This document shows, piece after piece, positions 7,815 through 16,952 of a stretch of 64,000 bases of DNA (position 1 is its first letter; each line of letters starts with the position of its first letter). The DNA is from Hymenobacter negativus (GTDB lineage Bacteria > Bacteroidota > Bacteroidia > Cytophagales > Hymenobacteraceae): the NCBI RefSeq assembly GCF_016056375.1, contig NZ_JAEDAE010000002.1:434001-498000 (forward strand), written 5' to 3'. The notes beneath the pieces were generated by a model, which was not told where the DNA came from, did not search any database, and saw nothing but the letters and a program-made list of their open reading frames with translations. Both the position numbers and the translations under genes were made by a program.

Positions 7815-9047
7815 CTACTTGGCCAGCTTGGCTTTCAGATTTTCGTCCAGAGCTTCCAGGAATTCCTCGGTGTAGAGGTAATCGCGGCCGTGCTCCACTT
7901 TGTTGCCGTGGATGCAGACGGCGAGGTCCTTGGTCATTTTACCGCTTTCCACGGTTTCGATGCACACCTGCTCCAGCGTGTGGCAGAAGTCGATGAGTTC
8001 TTGGTTGCCGTCGAGCTTGCCGCGGAACTCCAGGCCGCGCGTCCAGGCAAAGATGCTGGCAATGGGGTTGGTGCTGGTAGGCTTGCCGGCCTGGTGGTCG
8101 CGGTAGTGGCGCGTCACGGTGCCGTGAGCGGCTTCAGCCTCCATCACGGTGCCGTCGGGTGTCACTAGCGTCGAGGTCATCAGGCCGAGCGAGCCGAAGC
8201 CCTGGGCCACGGTGTCGGATTGCACGTCGCCGTCGTAGTTTTTGCAGGCCCACACGAAGTTGCCGTTCCATTTCAGGGCCGAGGCCACCATGTCGTCAAT
8301 CAGCCGGTGCTCGTAGGTGATGCCGGCGGCCTTGAACTTGGCCAGGTAGTCCTGCTCGTAAATCTCCTGGAAGATGTCCTTGAAGCGGCCATCGTACTTC
8401 TTCAGGATGGTGTTTTTGGTGCTCAGGTACAGCGGCCAGCCCTTGCTCAGGGCCTGGTTGAAGCAGGCGTGGGCGAAGCCACGGATGCTTTCGTCGGTGT
8501 TGTACATGGCCAGGGCCACGCCGTCGCTCTTGAAGTTGAACACTTCAAAGGACTGCGTTTCGCCGCCATCTTCGGGCTGGAAGGTGATGGTAAGCTTGCC
8601 CTTGCCCTTGGTCACAAAGTCGGTGGCGCGGTACTGGTCGCCGAAGGCGTGGCGGCCGATGCAAATCGGGGCCGTCCAGTTGGGCACGAGGCGGGGCACG
8701 TTCTGCATCACGATGGGCTCGCGGAACACGGTGCCGTCCAGGATGTTGCGGATGGTGCCGTTGGGCGACTTCCACATCTGCTTCAGGCCAAACTCCTTCA
8801 CCCGCTCCTCGTCGGGGGTGATGGTGGCGCACTTGATGCCCACGCCGTACTGCTTGATGGCGTTGGCCGAGTCGACGGTCACCTGGTCATTGGTCTCGTC
8901 GCGGTACTCGATGCCGAGGTCGTAGTATTTGATGTCGAGGTCGAGGTAGGGCGTGATGAGCTTGTCCTTGATAAATTTCCAGATGATGCGCGTCATTTCG
9001 TCGCCGTCGAGCTCTACTACGGGGTTGGCTACTTTAATTTTGGTCAT
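7815..9047 (-). CDS. icd: NADP-dependent isocitrate dehydrogenase
   Basis: A 410-residue enzyme that oxidises isocitrate to 2-oxoglutarate with CO2 release in the TCA cycle. Length and sequence fit the dimeric, eukaryote-like NADP isocitrate dehydrogenase family: N-terminal [19 protein letters not shown], substrate-loop region [19 protein letters not shown], and [24 protein letters not shown] near residue 300. The frame is open to 9176, but [17 protein letters not shown] is the conserved start, so 9047 is used. It is divergent from the mutarotase gene, with about 250 bases between them, and is a housekeeping gene unrelated to the arabinose genes. Confidence 0.95.
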   Translation of the reverse strand: MTKIKVANPVVELDGDEMTRIIWKFIKDKLITPYLDLDIKYYDLGIEYRDETNDQVTVDSANAIKQYGVGIKCATITPDEERVKEFGLKQMWKSPNGTIRNILDGTVFREPIVMQNVPRLVPNWTAPICIGRHAFGDQYRATDFVTKGKGKLTITFQPEDGGETQSFEVFNFKSDGVALAMYNTDESIRGFAHACFNQALSKGWPLYLSTKNTILKKYDGRFKDIFQEIYEQDYLAKFKAAGITYEHRLIDDMVASALKWNGNFVWACKNYDGDVQSDTVAQGFGSLGLMTSTLVTPDGTVMEAEAAHGTVTRHYRDHQAGKPTSTNPIASIFAWTRGLEFRGKLDGNQELIDFCHTLEQVCIETVESGKMTKDLAVCIHGNKVEHGRDYLYTEEFLEALDENLKAKLAK

Positions 9048-9220
9048 TTCCGCTATGGTTTGTCGTTTGATTTGGGGCAGTGGGTACGCTGGTTTTTCCA
9101 GTTCGACAACAATATTAAGGGAGGAAAGCGGGCTTGCCGCACACCGGCGGTTTGCAAATGGTAGCCGAGGGCGCACTTCAGCGCATTTTCAGGGATTTTG
9201 GGGTGCTCCGAAAAATTAGG

Positions 9221-9251
9221 TTTTAGTCTTAGCGGGCTTTGTTTATCTTTG
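9221..9251 (+). promoter_or_regulatory. Promoter of the arabinose operon
   Basis: TTTT (9221-9224), 19 bases, then TATCTTTG (9244-9251), an exact fit to the TAnnTTTG -7 consensus with the standard spacing and one mismatch in the -33 box. It stands 44 bases before the mutarotase ATG. Confidence 0.6.
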
Positions 9252-9255
9252 AATG

Positions 9256-9269
9256 CACAATCGATTGTG
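9256..9269. promoter_or_regulatory. Palindromic operator CACAATCGATTGTG
   Basis: A perfect 14-base palindrome with a central CG, the usual shape of LacI-family operators. It begins five bases after the -7 box, so a bound protein would cover the transcription start. Related sites occur at 24020-24033 and 24127-24140 near the other arabinan genes. Confidence 0.6.
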
Positions 9270-9295
9270 TGAGCAGGTAACTTTCCCTTCAATCC

Positions 9296-10492
9296 ATGAT
9301 GTCATTTCGTCGTTCCGGGCTGCTGGCCGTAACATTGTCCGGCCTGCTATTGCTGGCCGCCTGCGGGTCTAATCAACCAACAGAGCAATCCACCACGACG
9401 GCTCCGGCCGTCGACTCCACTCAAACGAAAGCCGCTGCCATGCCCACTTCCGCCTCCTTCGGCAAAGCCCTCGACGGCACCGAAATCCAGCTCTACACCC
9501 TCACCAATAAGCAGGGTGCCCAAGCCACCATCACCAACTACGGCGGCACCCTCGTGGGCCTGCTGATGCCCGACCGGGAAGGCAAAATGGACGACGTGGT
9601 GCTTGGGTTCGATAATGTGAGCGACTACCAGAGCCCGGCCTTCCGCAAGGCCAACCCCTACATCGGCGCGCTCATCGGCCGCTACGGCAACCGCATTGCC
9701 AAAGGAAAATTCACCATTGATGGCAAAACCTACCAGGTGGGCGTGAACAACGGGCCCAACTCGCTGCACGGCGGCAAGGTGGGCTACGACCAGAAAATCT
9801 GGGAAGCCACGCCCGGCACCTCGCCCGAGGGCCAGACCCTGACCCTGAAATACCTGAGCAAGGACGGCGAAGAAGGCTACCCCGGCAACCTGCAGATTAC
9901 GGTGGTTTACACCCTCACCGACAACAACGCCCTGCGCATAGCTTACACCGCCACCACCGATAAGGCCACGCCCGTCAACCTCACCAACCACGCCTACTTC
10001 AACCTGAGCCACGGCGTGAGCAAGGACATTCTCAAGCACGAAGTGACCCTACCCGCCGACCGCTACACCGTGGTGGATGCCGGCCTGATTCCGACCGGCG
10101 AACTGCGCCCCGTTAAAGGCACGCCCTTCGATTTCACCACGCCCCACGCCATCGGCGAGCGTATTGCGCAGGTGCCCGGCGGCTACGACCACAACTGGGT
10201 GCTGAACGCCGAAACCGGCCAGCACGCCGCCGCTACCGTGTACGACCCCGCCTCGGGCCGCACCCTGGAGTTGACCACCGACCAGCCCGGCATCCAGTTC
10301 TACACCGGCAACTTCCTCGATGGCAGCCTCAAAGGCAAAGGCGGCACCGTGTACGGCCTGCACGCCGGCTTTTGCCTCGAAACCCAGCACTTCCCCGACT
10401 CGCCCAACGAGCCCAAATTCCCAAGCACCATCCTCCGCCCGGGCGAAACTTACCATACCACCAGTACCTATACGTTTAGCGTGCGCAAGTAA
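9296..10492 (+). CDS. galM: Aldose 1-epimerase (mutarotase), lipoprotein
   Basis: A 398-residue galactose-mutarotase family enzyme that interconverts alpha and beta anomers of aldoses, here probably L-arabinose. A lipoprotein signal (LLAVTLSGLLLLAAC, Cys23) places it in the envelope, followed by a Thr/Ser-rich linker to about residue 50. Family marks: NYGGTLVGLLMPD, GRYGNRIAKGKF, catalytic His232 in TNHAYFNLSHG and catalytic Glu362 in GFCLETQHFPDSPN. The start is ATG 9296; a second ATG follows directly. It is the first gene of the arabinose operon, under the promoter and operator at 9221-9269, and is separated from araB by an inverted-repeat element. Confidence 0.93.
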   Translation: MMSFRRSGLLAVTLSGLLLLAACGSNQPTEQSTTTAPAVDSTQTKAAAMPTSASFGKALDGTEIQLYTLTNKQGAQATITNYGGTLVGLLMPDREGKMDDVVLGFDNVSDYQSPAFRKANPYIGALIGRYGNRIAKGKFTIDGKTYQVGVNNGPNSLHGGKVGYDQKIWEATPGTSPEGQTLTLKYLSKDGEEGYPGNLQITVVYTLTDNNALRIAYTATTDKATPVNLTNHAYFNLSHGVSKDILKHEVTLPADRYTVVDAGLIPTGELRPVKGTPFDFTTPHAIGERIAQVPGGYDHNWVLNAETGQHAAATVYDPASGRTLELTTDQPGIQFYTGNFLDGSLKGKGGTVYGLHAGFCLETQHFPDSPNEPKFPSTILRPGETYHTTSTYTFSVRK

Positions 10493-10500
10493 GGCCCGTC

Positions 10501-10703
10501 TGTCATTGCGGGTGGAGCGCAGCGAAACGCGGCAAACGAAGTTCAGCGAAGCTAATCTGTCCTCTCGATGCGACTAGCCTTGAGATGTAATAATGCTCTG
10601 GTGAAAAAGCTTGCCGCTCAGGAAAATGTCTGGTTTTGACAGGACTGATTAGCTTCGCTGAACTTCGTTTGCCGCGTTCCGCTGCGCTTCACTCACAATG
10701 ACA
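10501..10703. repeat. Paired inverted repeat, 56-bp arms
   Basis: Arm 10501-10556 begins TGTCATTGCGGGTGGAGCGC; arm 10648-10703 is its reverse complement at 52 of 56 positions. The element fills most of the 235-base gap between galM and araB. The TGTCATTGCG end and GCGCAGCG core recur at 37642-37819 and 57725-57744, so it is one copy of a dispersed family. Confidence 0.85.
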
Positions 10704-10727
10704 ATTACTTAATTACCGATAACCATC

Positions 10728-12452
10728 GTGCAACCCACCCCAACCCCCGCCTACGTCATCGGCATCGACTACGGCACCGACTCCGTTCGCGCCCTGCTCG
10801 TGGATGCCCGCACCGGCACCGAAGCGGCCCAGGCCGTGCATCCCTACGCCCGCTGGAAAACTGGACAGTTCTGCAATCCCGCGCGCAACCAGTTCCGCCA
10901 GCATCCGCTCGACCATATTGAGGGACTGGAGGCAGTGGTGCGCCGCGTGGCCCAGCACGTGCCGGCCGAGCAGGTCGTGGGTCTGGCCGTGGATACTACC
11001 GGCTCCACGCCCGGCCCCGTGAATGCGCAGGGCGTGGCGCTGGCGCTCACGCCGGGTTTCGAGGACAACCCGAATGCCATGTTCGTGCTCTGGAAAGACC
11101 ACACGGCCCTGGCCGAAGCCGCCGAAATCAACCACAAAGCCCGCACTTGGGGCGGCGAGGATTATACCAGATATTCAGGCGGTATTTATTCCTCGGAGTG
11201 GTTCTGGGCCAAAATCACGCACATCCTGCGAGAGGATGAGGCCGTGGCTGCCGCCGCCCACTCCTGGATGGAGCACTGCGACTGGCTGACCCTACTGCTG
11301 ACCGGCGGCGACCTCGCCACCTTCAAGCGGAGCCGCTGCGCCGCCGGCCACAAGGCCATGTGGCACGTGAGTTGGGGCGGCCTGCCCGCCGAGCAGTTTC
11401 TCGAGCACCTTGACCCAAAACTGGCTGGTTTACACAATCGATTATTCACCGAAACTTACACCGCCGATGAGGTGGCCGGGCACCTTTCGGAAGAGTGGGC
11501 ACAGCGCCTGGGTCTGACCACCAACACCGTGGTGGCGGTGGGTTCGTTCGATGCCCACGCGGGGGCCATTGCGGGTGAAATCGAAGCCTATTCGATGGTG
11601 AAGGTGATGGGTACTAGTACCTGCGACATCGTGGTGGCGCCCACGGTCGAAGTCGGTGACCACCTCGTGGCCGGCATCTGCGGGCAGGTGGATGGGTCCG
11701 TGATTCCGGGCATGCTGGGGCTGGAGGCAGGGCAGTCAGCCTTCGGCGATTTGCTGGCCTGGTTCCGCAACATCGTGGAATGGCCGTTGCACCACGTGCT
11801 GCCCGATTCCACAGTGCTGACGCCCGAACAGCAGGACGCCCTGCGCGACGAAATGAGCGACGCGCTGCTGGTGAAATTGAGTGAAGCAGCTGCCGCTGTA
11901 GACCACGCCGAGAGCGCCGTGCTGGCGCTGGACTGGGTGAACGGCCGCCGCACCCCCGACGCCAACCAGGCCCTGAAAGGCGCCCTCATGAACCTGACGA
12001 TGGGCACCAACGCCCCCCAGATTTTCCGGGCGCTGGTGGAAGCCATTTGCTACGGCTCGAAGCAGATTGTGGAGCGGTTTGAGGCCGAAGGCATTCCCAT
12101 TAAGCAGGTCATCGGTATCGGCGGCGTGGCCAAAAAGTCGCAGTTTGTGATGCAGACCCTGGCCGATGTGCTGGACCGGCCCATTCGCATTGCCGTGTCG
12201 GAGCAGGCCCCGGCGCTGGGTGCGGCCATGTACGCGGCCGTAGCCGCCGGCATTCAGCCTGATGTGCAGACGGCGCAAAAGGCCATGGGTTCCGGCTTCG
12301 CCGAAACCTACCTGCCCAACCCCGCCCGCGTGGACGATTATGCGGCCCGCTACGCGCAGTATCAGGCCTTTGGCCGCTTCGTGGAAAGCGCGACAAGCGG
12401 ACCCGACGAACCCGTTATGGAAACTGAAGCGCCTGCCATCACCACCGCATGA
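10728..12452 (+). CDS. araB: Ribulokinase
   Basis: A 574-residue FGGY-family kinase that phosphorylates L-ribulose to L-ribulose 5-phosphate. Length fits AraB. Visible marks: N-terminal YVIGIDYGTDSVRALLVDA, VVGLAVDTTGSTPGPV, LWKDHTA near residue 125, KVMGTSTCDIV and the C-terminal IGIGGVAKKSQFVMQ phosphate-binding region with the following LADVLDRPI. The start is GTG at 10728; no ATG fits better. It overlaps the araD start by four bases (ATGA at 12449-12452), so the two are translationally coupled. It ends in a short non-conserved tail. Confidence 0.96.
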   Translation: MQPTPTPAYVIGIDYGTDSVRALLVDARTGTEAAQAVHPYARWKTGQFCNPARNQFRQHPLDHIEGLEAVVRRVAQHVPAEQVVGLAVDTTGSTPGPVNAQGVALALTPGFEDNPNAMFVLWKDHTALAEAAEINHKARTWGGEDYTRYSGGIYSSEWFWAKITHILREDEAVAAAAHSWMEHCDWLTLLLTGGDLATFKRSRCAAGHKAMWHVSWGGLPAEQFLEHLDPKLAGLHNRLFTETYTADEVAGHLSEEWAQRLGLTTNTVVAVGSFDAHAGAIAGEIEAYSMVKVMGTSTCDIVVAPTVEVGDHLVAGICGQVDGSVIPGMLGLEAGQSAFGDLLAWFRNIVEWPLHHVLPDSTVLTPEQQDALRDEMSDALLVKLSEAAAAVDHAESAVLALDWVNGRRTPDANQALKGALMNLTMGTNAPQIFRALVEAICYGSKQIVERFEAEGIPIKQVIGIGGVAKKSQFVMQTLADVLDRPIRIAVSEQAPALGAAMYAAVAAGIQPDVQTAQKAMGSGFAETYLPNPARVDDYAARYAQYQAFGRFVESATSGPDEPVMETEAPAITTA

Positions 12453-13150
12453 GCCAATACCAAGCCCTGAAAGAAGCCTGCTACGAGGCCAATATGCAGC
12501 TGCCCAAGTTCGGGCTGGTGCTCTTCACCTTCGGCAACGCCAGCGTGGTCGACCGCGAAAAGCGCGTATTCGCCATCAAGCCCAGCGGGGTGCCCTACGA
12601 GTTGCTGAAACCCGAGGACATCGTGATTCTCGACTTCGCCAACAACGTGCTGGAAGGGGAGAAGCGGCCGAGTTCCGATACCAAAACCCACGCCGTGCTC
12701 TACAGCCACTGGGAGCACATCGGCGGCATCGTGCACACGCACAGCACCTACGCCACGGCTTGGGCCCAGGCGCAGCTCGACATTCCTATCCTCGGTACTA
12801 CCCACGCCGACCACCTCACGGCCGATGTGCCCTGCGCCCCGCCCATGGATGATGCCATGATTGCCGGCGACTACGAACACCAGACCGGCTGGCAAATCCT
12901 CAACGAGTTCCAGCGGCGCGGCCTCTCGCCCACGGAAGTAGAAATGGTGCTGCTGGCCAACCACGCCCCCTTCACCTGGGGCAAGACCGTGGACAAAGCC
13001 GTGTACAACAGCGCCGTACTCGAAGAAATAGCCCGCATGGCTTACCTGAGCTGCACCCTACGTCCGGAAGTACCGCGCCTCAAAGATGCCCTCATTCGCA
13101 AGCACTACGAGCGCAAGCACGGCGTGAATTCCTACTACGGGCAGCAGTAG
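12449..13150 (+). CDS. araD: L-ribulose-5-phosphate 4-epimerase
   Basis: A 233-residue class II aldolase-fold enzyme that converts L-ribulose 5-phosphate to D-xylulose 5-phosphate, which enters the pentose phosphate pathway. Zinc ligands are visible: His96 and His98 in GGIVHTHSTYA and His172 in LANHAPFTWG. The substrate-binding TFGNASVVD and KPSGVPYE segments and Asp77 are also present. It is coupled to araB by a four-base overlap and followed by two short GC-rich hairpins before araA. Confidence 0.96.
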   Translation: MSQYQALKEACYEANMQLPKFGLVLFTFGNASVVDREKRVFAIKPSGVPYELLKPEDIVILDFANNVLEGEKRPSSDTKTHAVLYSHWEHIGGIVHTHSTYATAWAQAQLDIPILGTTHADHLTADVPCAPPMDDAMIAGDYEHQTGWQILNEFQRRGLSPTEVEMVLLANHAPFTWGKTVDKAVYNSAVLEEIARMAYLSCTLRPEVPRLKDALIRKHYERKHGVNSYYGQQ

Positions 13151-13220
13151 CGCGGACTTTATAGTCCGCGCCCGAACGAAACCAAAACCACTTCCCCAAA
13201 CGCGGACTACAGAGTCCGCG
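13150..13220. repeat. Two tandem CGCGGACT hairpins between araD and araA
   Basis: Two small stem-loops: GCGCGGACT...AGTCCGCGC at 13150-13171 and CGCGGACT...AGTCCGCG at 13201-13220. The first begins at the last base of the araD stop codon. They share the same stem, so they are two copies of one short repeat; they could stabilise or attenuate the operon message. Confidence 0.8.
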
Positions 13221-13228
13221 CCACTTCT

Positions 13229-14716
13229 ATGATTGACATTTCGCACTACGAAGCTTGGTTCGTCACCGGTACCCAGCACCTCTACGGCCCCGAAACCCTC
13301 GAAGAAGTGGCCCGCCACTCCGAAGAAATTGCGCGGGAGCTGGGCACGAAATTGCCCATCAAAATCGTCTACAAGCCCATTCTGAAAACGCCGCAGGAGA
13401 TTTACAAGCTCTTGCAGGAGGCCAACCAGGCCGAAAACTGCGTGGGCCTGATTGCCTGGATGCACACTTTCTCACCGGCCAAAATGTGGATTAACGGGCT
13501 GAAAATCCTGCAGAAGCCGCTGGCGCACCTGCACACGCAGTTCAACCGCGACATTCCGTGGGCCGACATCGACATGGATTTCATGAACACCAACCAGTCG
13601 GCGCACGGCGACCGCGAGTTTGGCTTCATTGGGGCCCGCATGCGGCTGAAGCGCAAGGTGATAGTGGGCCACTGGCAAAGCGCCGCCGTGCACGAGAGCC
13701 TGAACATCTGGAGCCGCGTGGCCGCGGCCTGGGCCGACTGGCAGTCTGCGAAATTTATCCGTTTCGGCGATAACATGCGCTACGTGGCCGTGACCGAAGG
13801 CGACAAAGTGGAAGCCGAAATCAAGTTCGGCTACGAAGTAAATACCTACGGCATCGGCGACCTGGTGGCCGTGGTCAACGAAGTAAGCGACGCGCAAATT
13901 GACGAGCTGCTGGTTACGTATGAAAAAGAATACGAGCTGGCCGAAGACCTCAAAGCCGGCGGCACGAAGCGGGACTCTCTGCGCGAGGCCGCCCGCATCG
14001 AGGCCGGCCTGCGCCAGTTCCTGCAGGACAAAGGCGCTAAGGGTTTCACCGACACCTTCGAGGACTTGCACGGGCTGGCCCAACTGCCCGGCATCGCCAC
14101 GCAGCGGCTCATGGCCGAGGGCTATGGCTTCGGCGGCGAGGGCGACTGGAAAACCGCGGCCCTGGTGCGCGCTATGAAGGTGATGGGCGCGGGCCTGCCC
14201 GGCGGCAACTCCTTCATGGAAGACTACACCTACCACTTCGAGCCCGGCAACGAGCAGGTGCTCGGCTCGCACATGCTGGAAATATGCCCGAGCATCGGCA
14301 CCGGTAAGGTGAAGGTGGAAGTGCACCCGCTGGGCATCGGCGGCAAAGCTGACCCGGTCCGCCTCGTTTTCAACTGCCCCGCCGGCCCGGCCCTGAATGC
14401 CACCATCGTGGACCTCGGCAACCGCTTTCGACTGATTGTGAACGAGGTGGAGGCTGTGCTGCCCGCCGCCGACCTGCCCAAGCTGCCGGTGGCTCGCGTG
14501 CTCTGGAAAGTGCAGCCCAGCCTGAGTGTGGGCGCGGCCGCCTGGATTTTGGCTGGGGGCGCCCATCACACCGGCTACAGCCAGAACCTGACCGCCGAAT
14601 ACCTGGAGGATTTCGCCGAAATGGCCGGGATTGAATTCCTAATTATCGATGCCGATACCAAGCTGCGTACCTTCAAAAATGAGCTGCGGTACAACGAAGT
14701 GGCCTTTCGGGGCTGA
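13229..14716 (+). CDS. araA: L-arabinose isomerase
   Basis: A 495-residue enzyme that converts L-arabinose to L-ribulose, the first cytosolic step of arabinose use. It starts [20 protein letters not shown], the typical AraA N-terminus, and carries [15 protein letters not shown], the central segment [20 protein letters not shown] and the Mn-binding region [19 protein letters not shown] followed by [10 protein letters not shown]. The C-terminal His region ([10 protein letters not shown]) is present. Length matches the family. It is the third step gene after araB and araD, with 78 bases of repeat between, so it is probably in the same transcript. Confidence 0.97.
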   Translation: MIDISHYEAWFVTGTQHLYGPETLEEVARHSEEIARELGTKLPIKIVYKPILKTPQEIYKLLQEANQAENCVGLIAWMHTFSPAKMWINGLKILQKPLAHLHTQFNRDIPWADIDMDFMNTNQSAHGDREFGFIGARMRLKRKVIVGHWQSAAVHESLNIWSRVAAAWADWQSAKFIRFGDNMRYVAVTEGDKVEAEIKFGYEVNTYGIGDLVAVVNEVSDAQIDELLVTYEKEYELAEDLKAGGTKRDSLREAARIEAGLRQFLQDKGAKGFTDTFEDLHGLAQLPGIATQRLMAEGYGFGGEGDWKTAALVRAMKVMGAGLPGGNSFMEDYTYHFEPGNEQVLGSHMLEICPSIGTGKVKVEVHPLGIGGKADPVRLVFNCPAGPALNATIVDLGNRFRLIVNEVEAVLPAADLPKLPVARVLWKVQPSLSVGAAAWILAGGAHHTGYSQNLTAEYLEDFAEMAGIEFLIIDADTKLRTFKNELRYNEVAFRG

Positions 14717-14719
14717 TAC

Positions 14720-14822
14720 AGCACGACGTAGAGACGCGACGCTTCGCGTCTCACTGCCTGCACCATTGTAGGAGCAATCGGCTAACGCCGGGACGCGAAG
14801 TGTCGCGTTGCTACATCGTCCT
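14720..14822. repeat. Paired inverted repeat between araA and GH51
   Basis: Arm 14720-14752 (AGCACGACGTAGAGACGCGA...) and arm 14790-14822 are reverse complements at about 27 of 33 positions. Each arm also holds an internal GACGCG...CGCGTC stem. This is a repeat family distinct from that at 10501. Confidence 0.75.
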
Positions 14823-14848
14823 CACGCACCAACAGATTCCCACCGCCC

Positions 14849-16930
14849 ATGACTTTCTCTATTACGCAACGCCTGCTGGAAGCGGCGGCGCTGGCGTTGT
14901 TGGGCCTGCTGCCCGGCCCTGCTACCCTGGCCCAAACGGCCCCCGCCACCCTCACCGTGCAGGTGAGCAAGCCGGTTGCGGCCGTGCCGAAAAACATGTT
15001 CGGCCTGTTTTTCGAAGACATCAACTTCGCGGCCGACGGCGGGCTGTATCCCGAGCTGGTGAAGAACAAATCGTTTGAATACGATGACCATCTCATCGGC
15101 TGGAAGGCCATCCGGGGTGCGGCCGGGCTGGCCGACTACCGCGTGTCGGGCGACCAACCCATTGGCGCCACCAACCGGCATTTCCTGCGACTAAGCGTGA
15201 AAACTGCCGGGCCCGATGCCGGTTTCGTGAACGAAGGCTTCCGCGGCATGGGCGTGAAACAGGGCGCGGAATACACCTTCTCGGTGTACCTGCGGCGCGG
15301 CCCCGGTAGCATTTCGGCCCTCAATGTGACCCTGGAAGAGCCCGGCCAGCGCGGCGGTGGCCCCGAAACGTCTGCCTCGGGCCAGGCGCTGGCCCAGGCC
15401 CAAATCACGGGGCTTACCGGTGAGTGGAAGAAGTACAGCGTGGTGCTCCGGCCTTCGGCCACAGCGGCCAAAGCCCGCCTCAAGCTGACGGTGGAAGGCA
15501 CCGGCACGGCCGACATTGATGTGGTTTCCCTGTTCCCGAAGGACACCTACCTGAAGCGCGAAAACGGCCTGCGGCCCGACCTCGTGCAACTGCTCAAGGA
15601 CATGAAGCCGGGTTTTCTGCGCTTTCCTGGCGGCTGCATTGTGGAGGGCATGACGTTGGATAACCGCTACCAGTGGAAGGAAACCATTGGCGAGGTAGCC
15701 AGCCGCCAACCCATGATAAACCGCTGGAATAAAGAATTTAAGCAGCGCTACACGCCCGATTATTACCAGTCGTTTGGGTTGGGATTCTTCGAGTATTTCC
15801 AGCTGGCGGAAGACATTGGAGCCGAGCCGCTGCCGATTCTGAACGTGGGCATGGCCTGCCAGTTCAACTCGGCCGAGCTGGCCCCGCTGGGCAGCGCGGC
15901 CAAGGGGCCGAACGCGGCCGGCCCGGGCGACGAGCCCACGCTGGATACCTTCATTCAGGACGCGCTGGATTTGGTAGAATTTGCCAACGGCCCTGCCTCC
16001 TCTACCTGGGGCGCAAAACGTGTGGCCATGGGTCATCCCGCACCCTTCAACCTCACGATGATTGGCATTGGCAACGAGCAGTGGGGGCCGCAGTACCTGG
16101 AGCGCTACGAGCCGTTTGCCAGGGTGCTGAAGGCGAAGTATCCGGCCATTCAGATAGTGAGCAGCGCCGGTCCTTCGCCAGAGGGCGAGCTGTTTGACAA
16201 AGCCACGGCCACGCTGCGCGCGCAAAAGGCGGAGTTCATCGATGAGCACTACTACGCCAAGCCGGAGTGGTTCCGGCAGCACGTGGACCGCTACGACAAC
16301 TACCCGCGCACCGGCTCCAAAATCTTCGCCGGCGAATACGCCGCCCAGAGCGTGGGCATTGCCAGCCCCGCCAATAAGAACAACTGGGACTGCGCCCTTT
16401 CCGAAGCCGCTTTCATGACCGGCCTGGAACGCAATGCCGACGTGGTGGCCATGGCGTCCTACGCGCCGCTCTTCGCCCACGTCGATGCCTGGCAGTGGAC
16501 GCCAAACCTTATTTGGTTCGACAACCTGAATGCCTACGGCACGGTGAACTACTACGTGCAGCAGCTTTTCAGCCAGAACAAGGGTACCACTATGCTGCCC
16601 GTGCAGCTGCCCGGCGGCGCCAAAAGCGGTACCGATAACCTCTTCGCCAGCGCCGTGGCCGACGACGCGGCCGGCGACCTCGTGGTGAAGCTGGTGAACT
16701 ACTCCACCGCGCCCCGCACCGTGAAAGTGAACCTGGCCGGAGCCAAAAAGCTGGGCAAAACCGGCCGCGCCCTGGTGATGGCCGCCGATGATTTGAACAC
16801 CCAGAACAGCCTGCAGGAACCCAAAAAACTCACGCCACAGGAATCGAAATTTGCCGTGGCCGGCCCGGTGGTGAGCTACACGCTGGCCCCGAACTCGCTT
16901 ACGGTGCTGCGCATTCCGGGCAAGCGGTAG
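14849..16930 (+). CDS. Alpha-L-arabinofuranosidase, GH51
   Basis: A 693-residue secreted enzyme that removes terminal alpha-L-arabinofuranosyl groups from arabinan or arabinoxylan with retention. A signal peptide precedes QTAPATLTVQVSK. Residues about 50-210 hold a GGLYPELVKNKSFEYD start and a carbohydrate-binding-like beta domain; the catalytic TIM barrel follows from GFLRFPGGCIVEG (about 255). The acid/base Glu410 lies in GIGNEQWGP and the nucleophile Glu466 in FIDEHYYAKPEWF. The C-terminal beta domain is complete. It precedes the GH27 gene by 22 bases, so these three hydrolase genes form one unit downstream of araA. Confidence 0.95.
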   Translation: MTFSITQRLLEAAALALLGLLPGPATLAQTAPATLTVQVSKPVAAVPKNMFGLFFEDINFAADGGLYPELVKNKSFEYDDHLIGWKAIRGAAGLADYRVSGDQPIGATNRHFLRLSVKTAGPDAGFVNEGFRGMGVKQGAEYTFSVYLRRGPGSISALNVTLEEPGQRGGGPETSASGQALAQAQITGLTGEWKKYSVVLRPSATAAKARLKLTVEGTGTADIDVVSLFPKDTYLKRENGLRPDLVQLLKDMKPGFLRFPGGCIVEGMTLDNRYQWKETIGEVASRQPMINRWNKEFKQRYTPDYYQSFGLGFFEYFQLAEDIGAEPLPILNVGMACQFNSAELAPLGSAAKGPNAAGPGDEPTLDTFIQDALDLVEFANGPASSTWGAKRVAMGHPAPFNLTMIGIGNEQWGPQYLERYEPFARVLKAKYPAIQIVSSAGPSPEGELFDKATATLRAQKAEFIDEHYYAKPEWFRQHVDRYDNYPRTGSKIFAGEYAAQSVGIASPANKNNWDCALSEAAFMTGLERNADVVAMASYAPLFAHVDAWQWTPNLIWFDNLNAYGTVNYYVQQLFSQNKGTTMLPVQLPGGAKSGTDNLFASAVADDAAGDLVVKLVNYSTAPRTVKVNLAGAKKLGKTGRALVMAADDLNTQNSLQEPKKLTPQESKFAVAGPVVSYTLAPNSLTVLRIPGKR

Positions 16931-16952
16931 GGTAGGGAAAGAGAACAATAAA

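Noticed and set aside
11433..11446. CACAATCGATTATT inside araB, like the arabinose operator (12/14)
   Set aside because: It lies in coding sequence, with the right half broken, and could be a codon accident. A roadblock site cannot be excluded but is not supported.
13150..13220. Short CRISPR-like repeat pair
   Set aside because: Only two copies, each a hairpin, with no regular spacers and no cas genes.
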